Positions 19,719 to 28,669 of a DNA stretch of 64,000 nucleotides are shown here, piece by piece. The position numbers and the translations under genes are program-made. The stretch is from an uncultured Ruminococcus sp. (lineage in GTDB: Bacteria > Bacillota > Clostridia > Oscillospirales > Acutalibacteraceae): the NCBI GenBank assembly GCA_902786345.1, contig CADACB010000004.1:1-64000 (forward strand), written 5' to 3'. How positions within the stretch are numbered: position 1 is the first letter of the stretch; each line of letters opens with the position of its first letter. Below the pieces are notes generated by a model. The model was not told where the DNA came from, did no database searches, and worked only from the letters and a program-made list of their open reading frames with translations.

Positions 19719-19821
19719 TTCTTTTATGAATTATAATCAGGTTATTCATCCAATGAAAAATTGGTGAAAATATAAAAAGACAGTGCAGAGCACAATGTCA
19801 GAACATTCGGAGGTAAATAAA

Positions 19822-20064
19822 ATGGCAGTTAAGATCAGACTTCGTCGTGTCGGAGCAAAGAAAACACCTTTCTATCGTGTAGTGGTTGCCGATTCAAGGT
19901 ATCCTCGTGACGGCAGATTCATTGAGGAGATCGGTACATACAATCCCCTTGTTGAGCCGTCAGAATTCAAGGTAGATGCTGATAAGGCAAAGAAATGGAT
20001 TGCAAACGGCGCACAGCCCACAGATACAGTAAAGGCACTTTTGAAGAAGAACAACATCATCTGA
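19822..20064 (+). CDS. rpsP: 30S ribosomal protein S16
   Basis: An 80-residue ribosomal protein beginning [20 protein letters not shown], the invariant S16 N-terminus; [19 protein letters not shown] near the end is also typical. GGAGGT lies 8 nt before the ATG. A longer in-frame start at 19783 adds 13 residues not found in S16 and has no ribosome site. It lies between ffh and khpA. Confidence 0.97.
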   Translation: MAVKIRLRRVGAKKTPFYRVVVADSRYPRDGRFIEEIGTYNPLVEPSEFKVDADKAKKWIANGAQPTDTVKALLKKNNII

Positions 20065-20085
20065 TGTTGCCGCTCGGAGGGAAAA

Positions 20086-20319
20086 ATGAAAGATTTACTG
20101 GTATCTATAGTTAAAGGTCTTGTAGAACAGCCCGATTCTGTTGATGTAACCGTTGATGAGAAAAACGAAGAGGGCATTACAGTATATCATCTTCACGTTG
20201 CTGAGGATGATATGGGCAGAGTTATCGGCAGACAGGGACGTATTGCTAAGGCTATACGTACTGTAATGAGAGCTGCTGCTGCAAGAAACGAAGAAAAAAT
20301 TCAGGTTGAGATCGACTGA
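20086..20319 (+). CDS. khpA: KH-domain RNA-binding protein KhpA
   Basis: A 77-residue single KH-domain protein (formerly YlqC) with the nucleic-acid-binding GRVIGRQGRIAKAIRTVM loop at about residues 45-62. In Firmicutes KhpA works with KhpB/Jag and binds many RNAs, affecting cell division and elongation. CGGAGGG lies before the ATG. It sits 21 nt after rpsP and is followed by a terminator. Confidence 0.94.
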   Translation: MKDLLVSIVKGLVEQPDSVDVTVDEKNEEGITVYHLHVAEDDMGRVIGRQGRIAKAIRTVMRAAAARNEEKIQVEID

Positions 20320-20331
20320 TCTTAAATCCGG

Positions 20332-20362
20332 AGAGAAGTCTGAATACGGACTTCTCTTTTTT
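20332..20362 (+). terminator. Terminator after khpA
   Basis: AGAGAAGTC pairs with GACTTCTCT around TGAATACG, followed by TTTTTG. It separates ffh-rpsP-khpA from rimM-trmD. Confidence 0.88.
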
Positions 20363-20469
20363 GTTATTAAAAACCTGAAAATTCAGTCGTGCATTATATT
20401 TTTAATGCTGACTGTCCATTTTGTATGATGATGATAACTAATTATAATCAGAGGCTGAAGGAGGTTTAT

Positions 20470-20979
20470 ATGAAAAAACAGTATATAGAAGCGGGAAAAA
20501 TTGTTGGAACACACGGCCTCAGGGGTGAGGTAAGGATAGATCCGTGGTGTGACAGTGCTGAATTTTTGTGCGGATTTAAAAGACTTTATTATTCTGACGG
20601 CACAGAGCTGAGGGTGAAAAGTGCAAGAGTGCATAAAAATATTGCTGTTGTGCTTTTTGACGGTACAAGCAGCATTGAACAGGCTGATATGTTCAGAGGT
20701 AAAATAGTGTATATAAACCGCGATGATGCACATCTTCCGGAAGGAACACATTTTATTCAGGATCTGATCGGACTGAGAGTGACGGATTATGACGACGGAG
20801 AGTATTATGGTGACATAACCGAGGTTATAAAAACCGGAGCAAATGATGTGTATCAGGTGACAAAAAACAGCAGGAATTACCTTGTTCCGGTTATACCTGA
20901 TGTTGTGATCCAAAAGGATATTGATGGCGGTGAGATCAAAATAAAGCCGCTTAAGGGGATCTTTGAAGATGAGGATTGA
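20470..20979 (+). CDS. rimM: 16S rRNA maturation factor RimM
   Basis: A 169-residue ribosome assembly factor acting on the 30S head. It starts MKKQYIEAGKIVGTHGLRGE, with the family's GxxxGxxGLRGEV motif, and has the C-terminal PRC-barrel (QDLIGLRVTDYDDG, NYLVPVIPDVV). GGAGG lies 6 nt before this ATG; a longer frame from 20389 has no ribosome site. It overlaps trmD by 11 nt. Confidence 0.94.
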   Translation: MKKQYIEAGKIVGTHGLRGEVRIDPWCDSAEFLCGFKRLYYSDGTELRVKSARVHKNIAVVLFDGTSSIEQADMFRGKIVYINRDDAHLPEGTHFIQDLIGLRVTDYDDGEYYGDITEVIKTGANDVYQVTKNSRNYLVPVIPDVVIQKDIDGGEIKIKPLKGIFEDED

Positions 20980-21700
20980 TATAATAACGTTGTTTCCTGA
21001 AATGTGCAATACAGTTCTTGATGAAAGTATAATAGGCAGAGCGAGAAAAAAAGGAGCAATGGAGCTTGAATGTCATCAGCTTCGTGATTTTGCGTTTGAT
21101 AAGCACAAAAGGGTGGATGATACAACATATGGCGGCGGTATGGGAATGCTTATGAAGGCAGAGCCTATTGCCTTGTGCTTTGAGTCTTTATGCAATAGCC
21201 TTGGAAAAAAACCTCATTTTATATATATGTCCCCAAAGGGCAGAGTGCTTACTCAGCAAAGAGTAAAGGAGCTTTCAGAGCTTGACAACATAGCTATTCT
21301 TTGCGGACATTATGAGGGTGTTGATCAGAGAGTGCTTGACAGCTTTGTTGATGAAGAAATCTCAATAGGGGATTATGTACTTACAGGCGGAGAATTGCCG
21401 GCACTCATACTGACAGACGCTGTATGCAGGATGCTTCCTGGGGTGCTTTCTGAGGATGTCTGTTTTGAAGAAGAAAGTCATTTTAACGGACTACTTGAAT
21501 ATCCTCAGTATACAAAGCCGCAGGAGTGGAGAGGTATGACTGTACCGGAGGTGCTTATGAGCGGACATCACGCAAATATTGATAAATGGCGATATGAACA
21601 CTCACTCATTGAAACTGCACGTCTTCGTCCGGATATGCTTGAAAAGCTTGAGCTGTCTGATAAGGATATACAGCTGTTGAAAAATGAAGGAATTATTTGA
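20969..21700 (+). CDS. trmD: tRNA (guanine37-N1)-methyltransferase
   Basis: Methylates G37 of tRNAs reading CNN/Leu, Pro and Arg codons, preventing frameshifts. The 243-residue SPOUT enzyme shows MRIDIITLFPEM at the start, the trefoil-knot blocks LCGHYEGVDQRV and SIGDYVLTGGELPAL, and RRPDM-like RLRPDML at the end. ATG at 20969 is chosen over an in-frame TTG at 20963. It overlaps rimM. The usual next gene, rplS, does not follow. Confidence 0.95.
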   Translation: MRIDIITLFPEMCNTVLDESIIGRARKKGAMELECHQLRDFAFDKHKRVDDTTYGGGMGMLMKAEPIALCFESLCNSLGKKPHFIYMSPKGRVLTQQRVKELSELDNIAILCGHYEGVDQRVLDSFVDEEISIGDYVLTGGELPALILTDAVCRMLPGVLSEDVCFEEESHFNGLLEYPQYTKPQEWRGMTVPEVLMSGHHANIDKWRYEHSLIETARLRPDMLEKLELSDKDIQLLKNEGII

Positions 21701-22190
21701 CAAGAGGTTATTATTGTACTGTTTTGTGTAAAATACGACAATATATAAAAACGTGCTTTTATATGAAAATATGACCAATATACTCATAAAATGACAAAAA
21801 AATATTTTTCTGAATGAGAATATTGGTGTGTGTATTTGTTTATAAAAGAAAAATAATCTGACAAAATGAATAAATATGAGTGATTGTTTTTTGGAGTTAA
21901 TAAAAAATTTAAAAAGTCTATTGATTAAATTAATATAATTTTATATCATTATTAAATAAATAATATAAAAAATCAACAAATATAGAAGTATGATTCTAAT
22001 AAAGAATATATCAACGAAAAAAAGAGAATAAATATGCAATATAAACTAAAATATATGCAAAAGCAAGCTGATATATTGCTATTTCTGTTTTAAGAAGACT
22101 AAAAATTTTCAACAATTTTAGCATTGTGCACAAATCAAAGCTTGACAATAAGTTTTTAAATCGTAAAGAAAACCAAAGTTTTATAAAATG
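21701..22190. other. Gene-free, very AT-rich gap after trmD
   Basis: About 490 bp rich in A and T, with many short poly-A/T runs. No supported gene, RNA or clear terminator. A 62-codon minus-strand frame at 22011-22199 has only low-complexity Leu/Phe content and no ribosome site and is not called. Confidence 0.6.
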
Positions 22191-22191
22191 G

Positions 22192-22258
22192 TTGACCAAC
22201 GATTAAATTATGTTATAATTGTAGTATACATTAAGAAAAGGATATTGAAATATCCTTT
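22192..22258 (+). promoter_or_regulatory. Promoter and leader hairpin of ptsH
   Basis: TTGACC (22192-22197), 16 bp, TATAAT (22214-22219). A 9-bp stem-loop (AAAGGATAT, loop TGAA, ATATCCTTT; 22237-22258) follows near the predicted transcript start. Confidence 0.75.
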
Positions 22259-22309
22259 GGAGAAAGCATTAATGTTTTTGGGGTTATTTAATTGTGAGGA
22301 GGAATATTT

Positions 22310-22573
22310 ATGTACGTTAAGGAAGTAATGGTGCAGAATCAGGTAGGTCTTCACGCTCGTCCTGCAACTTTCTTTATCCAGAAGGCTAATGAGTTCAAGT
22401 CTTCAATATGGGTTGAAAAGGAAGAGAGAAGAGTAAATGCAAAGAGCCTTCTTGGTGTTTTGTCACTTGGTATCGTTGGCGGTACAACCATTAAGGTAAT
22501 GGCTGACGGTGCAGATGAGGAAGCAGCTGTTGACAGCCTTATCAAGCTCATACAGTCAGGTTTCTCTGAGTAA
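22310..22573 (+). CDS. ptsH: HPr family phosphocarrier protein
   Basis: An 87-residue HPr that carries phosphate from enzyme I to sugar-specific PTS components and, when phosphorylated on Ser46, acts in catabolite control. His15 in GLHARPAT and Ser46 in NAKSLLGVLSLG are both present at the family positions. GAGGAGG lies 8 nt before the ATG. It is monocistronic: its own promoter and terminator frame it. No enzyme I gene is in the window. Confidence 0.95.
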   Translation: MYVKEVMVQNQVGLHARPATFFIQKANEFKSSIWVEKEERRVNAKSLLGVLSLGIVGGTTIKVMADGADEEAAVDSLIKLIQSGFSE

Positions 22574-22584
22574 TTAAATTGAAA

Positions 22585-22614
22585 AAGAGCATCGCCGAGA
22601 GCGATGCTTTTTTT
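22585..22614 (+). terminator. Terminator of ptsH
   Basis: AGCATCGC (22588-22595) pairs with GCGATGCT (22601-22608), with A/T extensions and a T-run. Confidence 0.92.
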
Positions 22615-23000
22615 ATGTCTGCTTGTCGGCGAACCGCGGCACTAAGTTTAACAACAAAGGCAGTATTATTGAAGGAAGAACTGTTGTTTACGTCCTTACT
22701 CCTATATAAAAAAGCGGCGGCTTGCCGGACAAAATGGTATAAAGTAAATATGTGCGTTTTATTTATCTGTCCGTTTACATAAACCTCTTCCGAAAACACG
22801 ACGCAGGGAGTGAGTGGAAGAGTGAATTGCGATCGGCGTATGTTTGGTTTGGGAACTCAAAGCGTAACACAGCGAAGCAAATGCGAATTGTCGCGTGCGG
22901 TCACGCGTTCGCATATGAATTTTTGTCACGCGTCCGCAGATGAATTTTGGGGTTGATTATAAGCAAACAGTATGATAAAATAAAAAAGATAACGAAATCA
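22615..23000. other. Gene-free GC-richer block of unknown nature
   Basis: Base composition differs from the surrounding AT-rich gaps (for example GGCGAACCGCGGC and GCGGCGGCTTGCCGG). Short frames on both strands lack a ribosome site and family resemblance. The right end contains a palindrome and tandem repeats, described separately. It may be a dispersed intergenic repeat. Confidence 0.5.
22881..22948. repeat. Palindrome plus two tandem 24-25-bp repeats
   Basis: ATGCGAA-TTGT-CGCGTG-CGGT-CACGCG-TTCGCAT (22881-22914) is a near-perfect hairpin with one 4-nt bulge. Overlapping it, a 25-nt unit at 22900-22924 starting GTCACGCGTTCGCATATG is repeated at 22925-22948 with two changes (GTCACGCGTCCGCAGATG). 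Too few copies and no spacers for a CRISPR. Confidence 0.8.
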
Positions 23001-23015
23001 GGAGGAAAGAATATT

Positions 23016-23765
23016 ATGTCAGGACATTCAAAATGGAGTACGATCAAACGTAAAAAGGAAAAAACTGACGGTGCAAGAGCCAAAATCTTTACAAAAATCG
23101 GAAGAGAGCTTGCAGTTGCAGTACGTGAGGGCGGCGGTGCAGATCCTGCGTCTAACTCAAAGCTTCGTGAGTGTATTGCAAAAGCAAAGGCTAATAATGT
23201 GCCTAATGATAATATAGAGCGTATCATAAAAAAGGCAGCAGGCAGTGCTGACGGCAGTAATTACGAATCTATTACATATGAGGGATATGGTCCTTGCGGT
23301 ATCGCAGTTATCGTTGAAACACTGACTGATAACAGAAATCGTACAGCAGGTGATGTTCGTCATTATTTCGATAAGTTTGGCGGCAACCTCGGTACACAAG
23401 GCTGCGTTTCCTTTATGTTTACACAGAAAGGTCTTATTGTTATCGAGAAAGAGGATAATGAAGAAGATAAGGTTATGGAGGATGCACTTGAATCAGGTGC
23501 AGAGGATTTCTCCGCAGAATCATCAGATGTGTATGAAATATATACAGCTCCCGAGGATTTTAGTGCTGTAATGGAGGGACTTGAGGCAAAGGGCTATGAA
23601 TTTGTTTCTGCTGATGTTTCAATGATACCTTCAACTTATACTAAAATTGATGATCCTGAAGCGGCTGAAAAAATGCAGAAGCTTCTTGATATTCTTGATG
23701 ATAACGATGATGTTCAGAATGTTTATCACAACTGGGATATGCCTGAAAGTGATGACGAGGACTGA
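23016..23765 (+). CDS. YebC/PmpR family protein
   Basis: A 249-residue member of the YebC family, described variously as transcription regulators and as translation factors that help ribosomes on polyproline stretches. It begins [18 protein letters not shown], the invariant start, and contains [20 protein letters not shown] (about residues 90-109). GGAGG lies 10 nt before this ATG; a longer frame from 22947 is not supported. The gene is single, followed by a hairpin. Confidence 0.95.
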   Translation: MSGHSKWSTIKRKKEKTDGARAKIFTKIGRELAVAVREGGGADPASNSKLRECIAKAKANNVPNDNIERIIKKAAGSADGSNYESITYEGYGPCGIAVIVETLTDNRNRTAGDVRHYFDKFGGNLGTQGCVSFMFTQKGLIVIEKEDNEEDKVMEDALESGAEDFSAESSDVYEIYTAPEDFSAVMEGLEAKGYEFVSADVSMIPSTYTKIDDPEAAEKMQKLLDILDDNDDVQNVYHNWDMPESDDED

Positions 23766-23789
23766 CCTGAATAAAATAAGCTTTAAAGC

Positions 23790-23829
23790 AGACACGATAG
23801 AGCTTAAGGACAGCTTTATCGTGTCTTTA
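23790..23829 (+). terminator. Probable terminator after yebC
   Basis: AGACACGATA (23790-23799) pairs with TATCGTGTCT (23817-23826), with a further AGCT/AGCT pairing inside. The T-run is short (TTT). Confidence 0.6.
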
Positions 23830-23859
23830 AGTATTCATTGATGTTTTAAAGATTGAAAT

Positions 23860-24606
23860 ATGAAAAAAAGAGTGTTGAAAATAATACTGATAATTGTTGG
23901 TGTGATAATATCAGTAATGATCGTGCTGACCGTTCTTGTGCTGACAAAGATCATACATATCAATAAAATGTTTGTTTCAGACAGAGATATAATCGGTGTT
24001 GATATATCTGAATTTCAGAATGTTGTTGATATGAAAAAGCTTTCCGAACAGAATATATCCTTTGTATATATCAGGGCAACAGAGGGCAGCACATATCAGG
24101 ATGCAAGGTTTAGAGAAAATTGGGAAAATGCACATAAAGAGGGTTTGTCTGCCGGTGCGTATCATTTTTTCTCATTTGATAGCAGCGGTGAGGCACAGGC
24201 ACGCAATTTTATAAAAACAGCAGGCAAGCAGCTGAAGGGCGACCTTTTGCCTGTGGTGGATTTTGAATATTACGGAGATAAGGAAAAAAATCCTCCCGAA
24301 AAAAATCGGGTTTTAAAGGAACTTCGTATATTCCTTGATATAATTGAAAAGGAATATGGGGTAAAACCTATGATATATACAATGAAAAATATATACGGAA
24401 AATATCTTGACGGAGAGCTTGAGGGCTATCCTATGTGGGTACGTAATGTCTTTTATCCTGCTGATTTTGACGGCTGGGGCAAATGGACTTTGTGGCAGTA
24501 TTTGGATACTGCACAGCTTGATGGATATTCCGGCGGAGACAAGTATATTGATATGGACGTGCTTGGGAAAAATATAACTCTTGAGGATATTATGATAGGA
24601 TCATAG
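23860..24606 (+). CDS. GH25 lysozyme, membrane-anchored
   Basis: A 248-residue peptidoglycan muramidase of glycoside hydrolase family 25. An N-terminal membrane helix (residues about 5-34) anchors it. The catalytic barrel has GVDISEFQ (Asp48), YIRATEG, GAYHFF and the acidic pair VVDFE (Asp134, Glu136), with the MYTMKNIY and LWQYLDT blocks later. No extra wall-binding domain is present. No good Shine-Dalgarno site is visible before the ATG. It may remodel its own wall; there are no phage genes around it. Confidence 0.9.
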   Translation: MKKRVLKIILIIVGVIISVMIVLTVLVLTKIIHINKMFVSDRDIIGVDISEFQNVVDMKKLSEQNISFVYIRATEGSTYQDARFRENWENAHKEGLSAGAYHFFSFDSSGEAQARNFIKTAGKQLKGDLLPVVDFEYYGDKEKNPPEKNRVLKELRIFLDIIEKEYGVKPMIYTMKNIYGKYLDGELEGYPMWVRNVFYPADFDGWGKWTLWQYLDTAQLDGYSGGDKYIDMDVLGKNITLEDIMIGS

Positions 24607-24748
24607 GTTTTCTGATTGAGCAGTTTTTGATGCACGGTCAAATTAAGGTCAATATGATTTTCTTAAGTGTTGTACAGATATGAGCTTGTACTCTGGCTGA
24701 TAATTGAATCGGTAGGTGCAGTAAAGAAAAATGTGACGGTGAAATAAT

Positions 24749-26662
24749 ATGGCAATTGTTACTGTTAACGGACTGTCAATGGAATTTGGTGAACAAAAGC
24801 TTTTTGATAAAATGAGCTTTGAGGTGCAAAACGATGACAGAATTGGACTTATTGGCGTGAATGGCTGCGGTAAAACAACGCTTTTCAAGCTGCTTACGGG
24901 TGAGCTTATTCCCTCAGGAGGAAATATTGTTCTGAATAAAAACACTTCCATAGGTTATATGGAGCAGCACGTATGCAGGAATCCGGAAATATCCGCATAT
25001 GATGAAGTACTTACCGTGTTCTCTGAGCTTATGGATAACGAAAAGGAGATTGAGCTTATTAATGCAAGGATAAGCGCCGGGACTGAAAATATAGAAAGCC
25101 TTGTTGAAAGACAAGCATTTCTTAATGATGAATTCAAAAGAAAAGACGGACTTACATATCGTTCAAGAGCAAGATCAGCACTTCTTGGGTTGGGTTTTGA
25201 TGACGCTCAGATGCAACTGCCTGTAAGTTCACTCAGTGGAGGACAGCGTGCAAAGCTTCAGTTGGCAAAGCTGCTGCTTGGAGGAGCAAACTTCCTTTTG
25301 CTTGATGAGCCTACTAACCATCTTGATACTCATTCCGTTGAATGGCTTGAGGACTATCTTATAAATTCAAAATGTGCTTATATAGTAATATCTCACGACA
25401 GATATTTTCTTGATAAGGTAACGACAAGAACTTTTGAACTTGAAAATAGAAAAATGACAGCGTATAAAGGAAATTATTCAGCATATCTCCCTCAGCGTGA
25501 TGAAAGACGTCTTGCTGCACAGAGAGTGTATGATAATACTGTAAAGGAAATCAACAGGCTTGAAGGGATTATAGAACAACAGCACAGGTGGAATCGTGAA
25601 AAGAATATTAGAACAGCTGAAAGTAAACAGAAAATTGTAGATAAGCTGACAAAAGAGCTTGAAAAGCCTGAAAATTCACCTCAGGCTATGACCTTAAAGC
25701 TTGGAATAAATAATCAAAGCGGTGAGGATGTTCTTGAGGTCAGGGATGTTTCACTTGGGTTTGGAGATACAATGCTTTTTGAAAATGTATCTATGGAGAT
25801 ACACAGAGGGGAAAAGATATTTATTCTCGGTCCCAATGGCTGCGGAAAAACCTCACTAATAAAAACGTTGCTTGGTGAATATACAGCCCGTAGCGGCAGG
25901 ATAAAATATGGTGTTGGTGTTAAGACAGGCTACTACGATCAGATACAAAGGGGAATGGATAGCAGTAAAAGTGTATTCGATGAGATAGCAGACCATTTTC
26001 CGTCTATGACTAATACGGAAATAAGGAGCACTCTTGCACGCCTTCTTTTCAAAAATGATGATGTATTCAAGCCCTTGAGCACACTCAGCGGAGGTGAGCG
26101 TGCAAAGGTGCTGCTGACAGAGCTTATGCTTTCTAAGGCTAATTTTTTGCTTCTGGATGAGCCTACCAATCATCTCGATATAAATTCCTGTGAAGCCCTT
26201 CAGAATGCATTATCAGAATACGAGGGAACATTGCTTATAGTGTCTCACGACAGATATTTGATAAACAGTCTTGCAGATAAGATATTTTATCTTACACCGG
26301 ATGGAATAGAATCTTTTGAAGGTAACTATGAAAGTTTTATTGCAAGATTTCATCCGTTTTTTGCAAAGCCTGTACAGAAAACAAAGCAGCCAGAAAAGCA
26401 AAATGAATATAAAAACAAAAAAGAGCGTGATGCTCTCAGAAGAAAAAACAAGGTAAGGCTTGCTAAGTTGGAGAATGAGATCTCGGTTCTTGAGGACAGA
26501 CTTAACGAACTGAATGAATCTCTTAATGATCCTGAAAATACAAGTGACTATGAAAAAACTCTTGAACTTACAGCTTCAATTGAGTCTGAACAAAGAAAGC
26601 TTGATGAAATGTATGAACAATGGGAGGAGATAAGCCTGTGGCTTTCTGAAGATTCACAGTAA
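24749..26662 (+). CDS. ABC-F family ATPase
   Basis: A 637-residue soluble protein with two ABC ATPase domains and no membrane segment. Walker A motifs GVNGCGKTTL (about residue 36) and GPNGCGKTSL (about 359), signature motifs LSGGQRAKLQLA and LSGGERAKVLL, and two copies of LLLDEPTNHLD are visible. The inter-domain linker (about 245-310) is charged and helical, and a C-terminal coiled coil follows residue 560. This is the Uup/EttA-like layout of ribosome-associated ABC-F proteins; whether it is a housekeeping factor or an antibiotic-protection protein cannot be told. Only a weak ribosome site is seen. Confidence 0.92.
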   Translation: MAIVTVNGLSMEFGEQKLFDKMSFEVQNDDRIGLIGVNGCGKTTLFKLLTGELIPSGGNIVLNKNTSIGYMEQHVCRNPEISAYDEVLTVFSELMDNEKEIELINARISAGTENIESLVERQAFLNDEFKRKDGLTYRSRARSALLGLGFDDAQMQLPVSSLSGGQRAKLQLAKLLLGGANFLLLDEPTNHLDTHSVEWLEDYLINSKCAYIVISHDRYFLDKVTTRTFELENRKMTAYKGNYSAYLPQRDERRLAAQRVYDNTVKEINRLEGIIEQQHRWNREKNIRTAESKQKIVDKLTKELEKPENSPQAMTLKLGINNQSGEDVLEVRDVSLGFGDTMLFENVSMEIHRGEKIFILGPNGCGKTSLIKTLLGEYTARSGRIKYGVGVKTGYYDQIQRGMDSSKSVFDEIADHFPSMTNTEIRSTLARLLFKNDDVFKPLSTLSGGERAKVLLTELMLSKANFLLLDEPTNHLDINSCEALQNALSEYEGTLLIVSHDRYLINSLADKIFYLTPDGIESFEGNYESFIARFHPFFAKPVQKTKQPEKQNEYKNKKERDALRRKNKVRLAKLENEISVLEDRLNELNESLNDPENTSDYEKTLELTASIESEQRKLDEMYEQWEEISLWLSEDSQ

Positions 26663-26686
26663 AAAAGCACGGTCTTACGACCGTGC
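26661..26686 (-). terminator. Terminator of the HPr-like gene
   Basis: GCACGGTC/GACCGTGC (26667-26686) with loop TTAC; on the minus strand a run of six T follows. It abuts the ABC-F stop codon and may serve both strands. Confidence 0.85.
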
Positions 26687-26697
26687 ATAAACATCAT

Positions 26698-26952
26698 TTA
26701 TTGTAAAACTGTGTTTTCATCAAAAACAAATGGTTTAATATCCTCAAGAAATTCTGTCGGAGGATCTTCATCCGGAATCTCAAGCGTCATAGGATTTGTT
26801 ATATCAAGACTTATAATTCCGATAAGTGAATGAGCGTCTATTGTGTATATGTCAGAAATAAGGTTTATTTTAAGCTTGTCATATCTTGCAGTCATCGCCG
26901 CAAATTGTTTTACCTTTGAAAGGTCCTGCAAAAAAATTCTTGTAGTATACAT
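26698..26952 (-). CDS. Degenerate HPr-like protein lacking the phospho-histidine
   Basis: An 84-residue protein with the HPr length and an HPr-like central block (DAHSLIGIISLDI, compare NAKSLLGVLSLGI in the HPr at 22310). The N-terminal region, where HPr has GLHARPAT, reads DLSKVKQFAAMT, so the phosphorylated histidine is absent; the Ser46 equivalent remains. GGAGGT lies 5 nt before this ATG (26952). A partial role in PTS signalling without phosphotransfer is possible but unproven. It is monocistronic. Confidence 0.75.
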   Translation of the reverse strand: MYTTRIFLQDLSKVKQFAAMTARYDKLKINLISDIYTIDAHSLIGIISLDITNPMTLEIPDEDPPTEFLEDIKPFVFDENTVLQ

Positions 26953-27165
26953 AATTTGACCTCCGATTTTCTGTTTTTGTGTAATCACCCTGTTTTCAAG
27001 TGTTCATTATGCTATCATTTTAACAGTAATTTTTGTTTAGGTCAACCGAAAAAATCAAAAAATCCGACCTGATTCCCCCTTTTCTAAAATTTTGTATCAA
27101 GAGCTATTTTTTATTATAATATAATAATTTTTTTAGTTCTTTATGACTATGCGAGAGGATATGCT

Positions 27166-28452
27166 ATGAAAGTAAAAATTTTTACACTGGGTTGCAAGGT
27201 GAATCAATTTGAGTCTCAGGCAATGCTCAGAGATCTTACTGACTGTGGTTGGGAGCTTGCGAATGACAACGAGACTGCTGATGTTTCAGTTATAAACTCG
27301 TGTGCAGTAACAAAGGTAAGTGAACAAAAAGCAGTAAAGCTTATACACCGGCTGAGAAGGGAAGCACCAAATACAGTTATAGTACTTACGGGCTGTATGG
27401 CGCAGGCTTTTCCTGAATCAGGAAGTGTACTTTCTGAAGTCGATATTGTTCTTGGCAACAAACGCCGGTCCGCTCTTATACCCGTCCTTAACAAATACTT
27501 TGAGGATAAAAAAAGACTTACCTTTGTTGAAGCATATGAAAAAAAAGATATTTATGAGAGTTTGTTTGTTGACGATTTTGTTAACAGGACAAGGGCATTT
27601 CTGAAAATAGAGGATGGCTGTAATCGCTTTTGTTCATATTGTATTATTCCCTATGCAAGGGGAAGAGTGCGCTCCTGTTCACTGGAATATATTGAAAAAG
27701 AAGTTAAAGCCTTTGCCGCAAACGGATATCAAGAAATCGTAATTATCGGAATAAATTTGTCATCATTCGGAAGTGATAACGGGCTTAAATTTTCAGATGC
27801 CGTAAGAACAGCCTGTGAAAGTGCGGATATACGAATAAGGCTTGGTTCTCTTGAACCTGAATCTATGGATATGGATACACTGAGAGTGTTTTCTCAGTAT
27901 AAAAATTTCTGTCCGCAGTTTCATCTTTCGCTTCAAAGCGGCTGTGATGCAACACTAAAGCGTATGAACAGACATTATACTTCTAAGGAATACAGCAGAA
28001 TAGTCGGCAACATTCGTACAGTTTTTGATAATCCTGCCGTTACGACTGATGTAATGGTAGGATTTGCAGGTGAAACGGAGGATGAGTTCCGTCAGTCACT
28101 TGATTTTGTTGAAAAAACAGGTTTTGCCAAGGTACATATTTTCCCGTATTCACGGCGGCCTGGTACTGCTGCAGATAAATATCCGGATCAGCTTTCTCCT
28201 GATGTAAAAAAGAGGAGAGCTGCCGAAATGGCATTGGTTACCGAAAGGTGTACGGCTGAATTTATGCGCTCTCAGATTGGCAGGACAGAGTCTGTGCTGA
28301 TAGAGGGAAGAAATAAAAACGGCTTATATGAAGGCTATACTATGAATTATACGCCTGTTTTTATCAAAGCGGATGACAGCGTTGTGGGCAAGGTTATAAA
28401 TGTGAAGCTAACAGAGCCTTTCAGTGATCATTGTGTCGGCATACTCATTTGA
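27166..28452 (+). CDS. mtaB: tRNA ms2t6A37 methylthiotransferase MtaB
   Basis: A radical-SAM enzyme that adds a methylthio group to t6A37 of tRNAs reading ANN codons. The 428-residue protein has the N-terminal UPF0004 domain with three cluster cysteines (LGCKVNQFES, NSCAVT, LTGCMAQ), the radical-SAM motif GCNRFCSYCIIPYARG (about residues 151-166), and a short C-terminal TRAM-like domain (SVLIEGRNKNG...). The LGCKVNQFES form identifies MtaB rather than MiaB or RimO. AGAGG lies 8 nt before the ATG. Confidence 0.93.
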   Translation: MKVKIFTLGCKVNQFESQAMLRDLTDCGWELANDNETADVSVINSCAVTKVSEQKAVKLIHRLRREAPNTVIVLTGCMAQAFPESGSVLSEVDIVLGNKRRSALIPVLNKYFEDKKRLTFVEAYEKKDIYESLFVDDFVNRTRAFLKIEDGCNRFCSYCIIPYARGRVRSCSLEYIEKEVKAFAANGYQEIVIIGINLSSFGSDNGLKFSDAVRTACESADIRIRLGSLEPESMDMDTLRVFSQYKNFCPQFHLSLQSGCDATLKRMNRHYTSKEYSRIVGNIRTVFDNPAVTTDVMVGFAGETEDEFRQSLDFVEKTGFAKVHIFPYSRRPGTAADKYPDQLSPDVKKRRAAEMALVTERCTAEFMRSQIGRTESVLIEGRNKNGLYEGYTMNYTPVFIKADDSVVGKVINVKLTEPFSDHCVGILI

Positions 28453-28589
28453 TCTGCATCATTAACGTTCGGTTGTTTATATAATTATGTATTACTTATT
28501 GGGCAGTGATTGTTTTCTGTTTTCTTATTAAATAATTATCTTTAATACCGTTATATTGCACAATTTTTAAAATAATTTGAAAAAATATA

Positions 28590-28617
28590 TTGAAAATTTT
28601 TTCATAAAGTGTATAAT
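28590..28617 (+). promoter_or_regulatory. Promoter of the Ser/Glu-rich lipoprotein gene
   Basis: TTGAAA (28590-28595), 16 bp, TATAAT (28612-28617), about 50 nt before the start codon. Confidence 0.7.
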
Positions 28618-28669
28618 TATATATGTAGTATTTGAGAATCATCAGGTTCATAATATCGGAGGTAATGAA

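Noticed and set aside
22579..22799. Short frames on both strands after ptsH
   Set aside because: They overlap the ptsH terminator or lack start signals; the region looks like a non-coding repeat.
22900..22948. Possible CRISPR repeats
   Set aside because: Only two units, directly abutting with no spacer, and no cas gene in the window.
23860..24606. Phage endolysin
   Set aside because: The GH25 protein has an N-terminal membrane anchor and no holin or phage neighbours, so a cell-own lysozyme is more likely.
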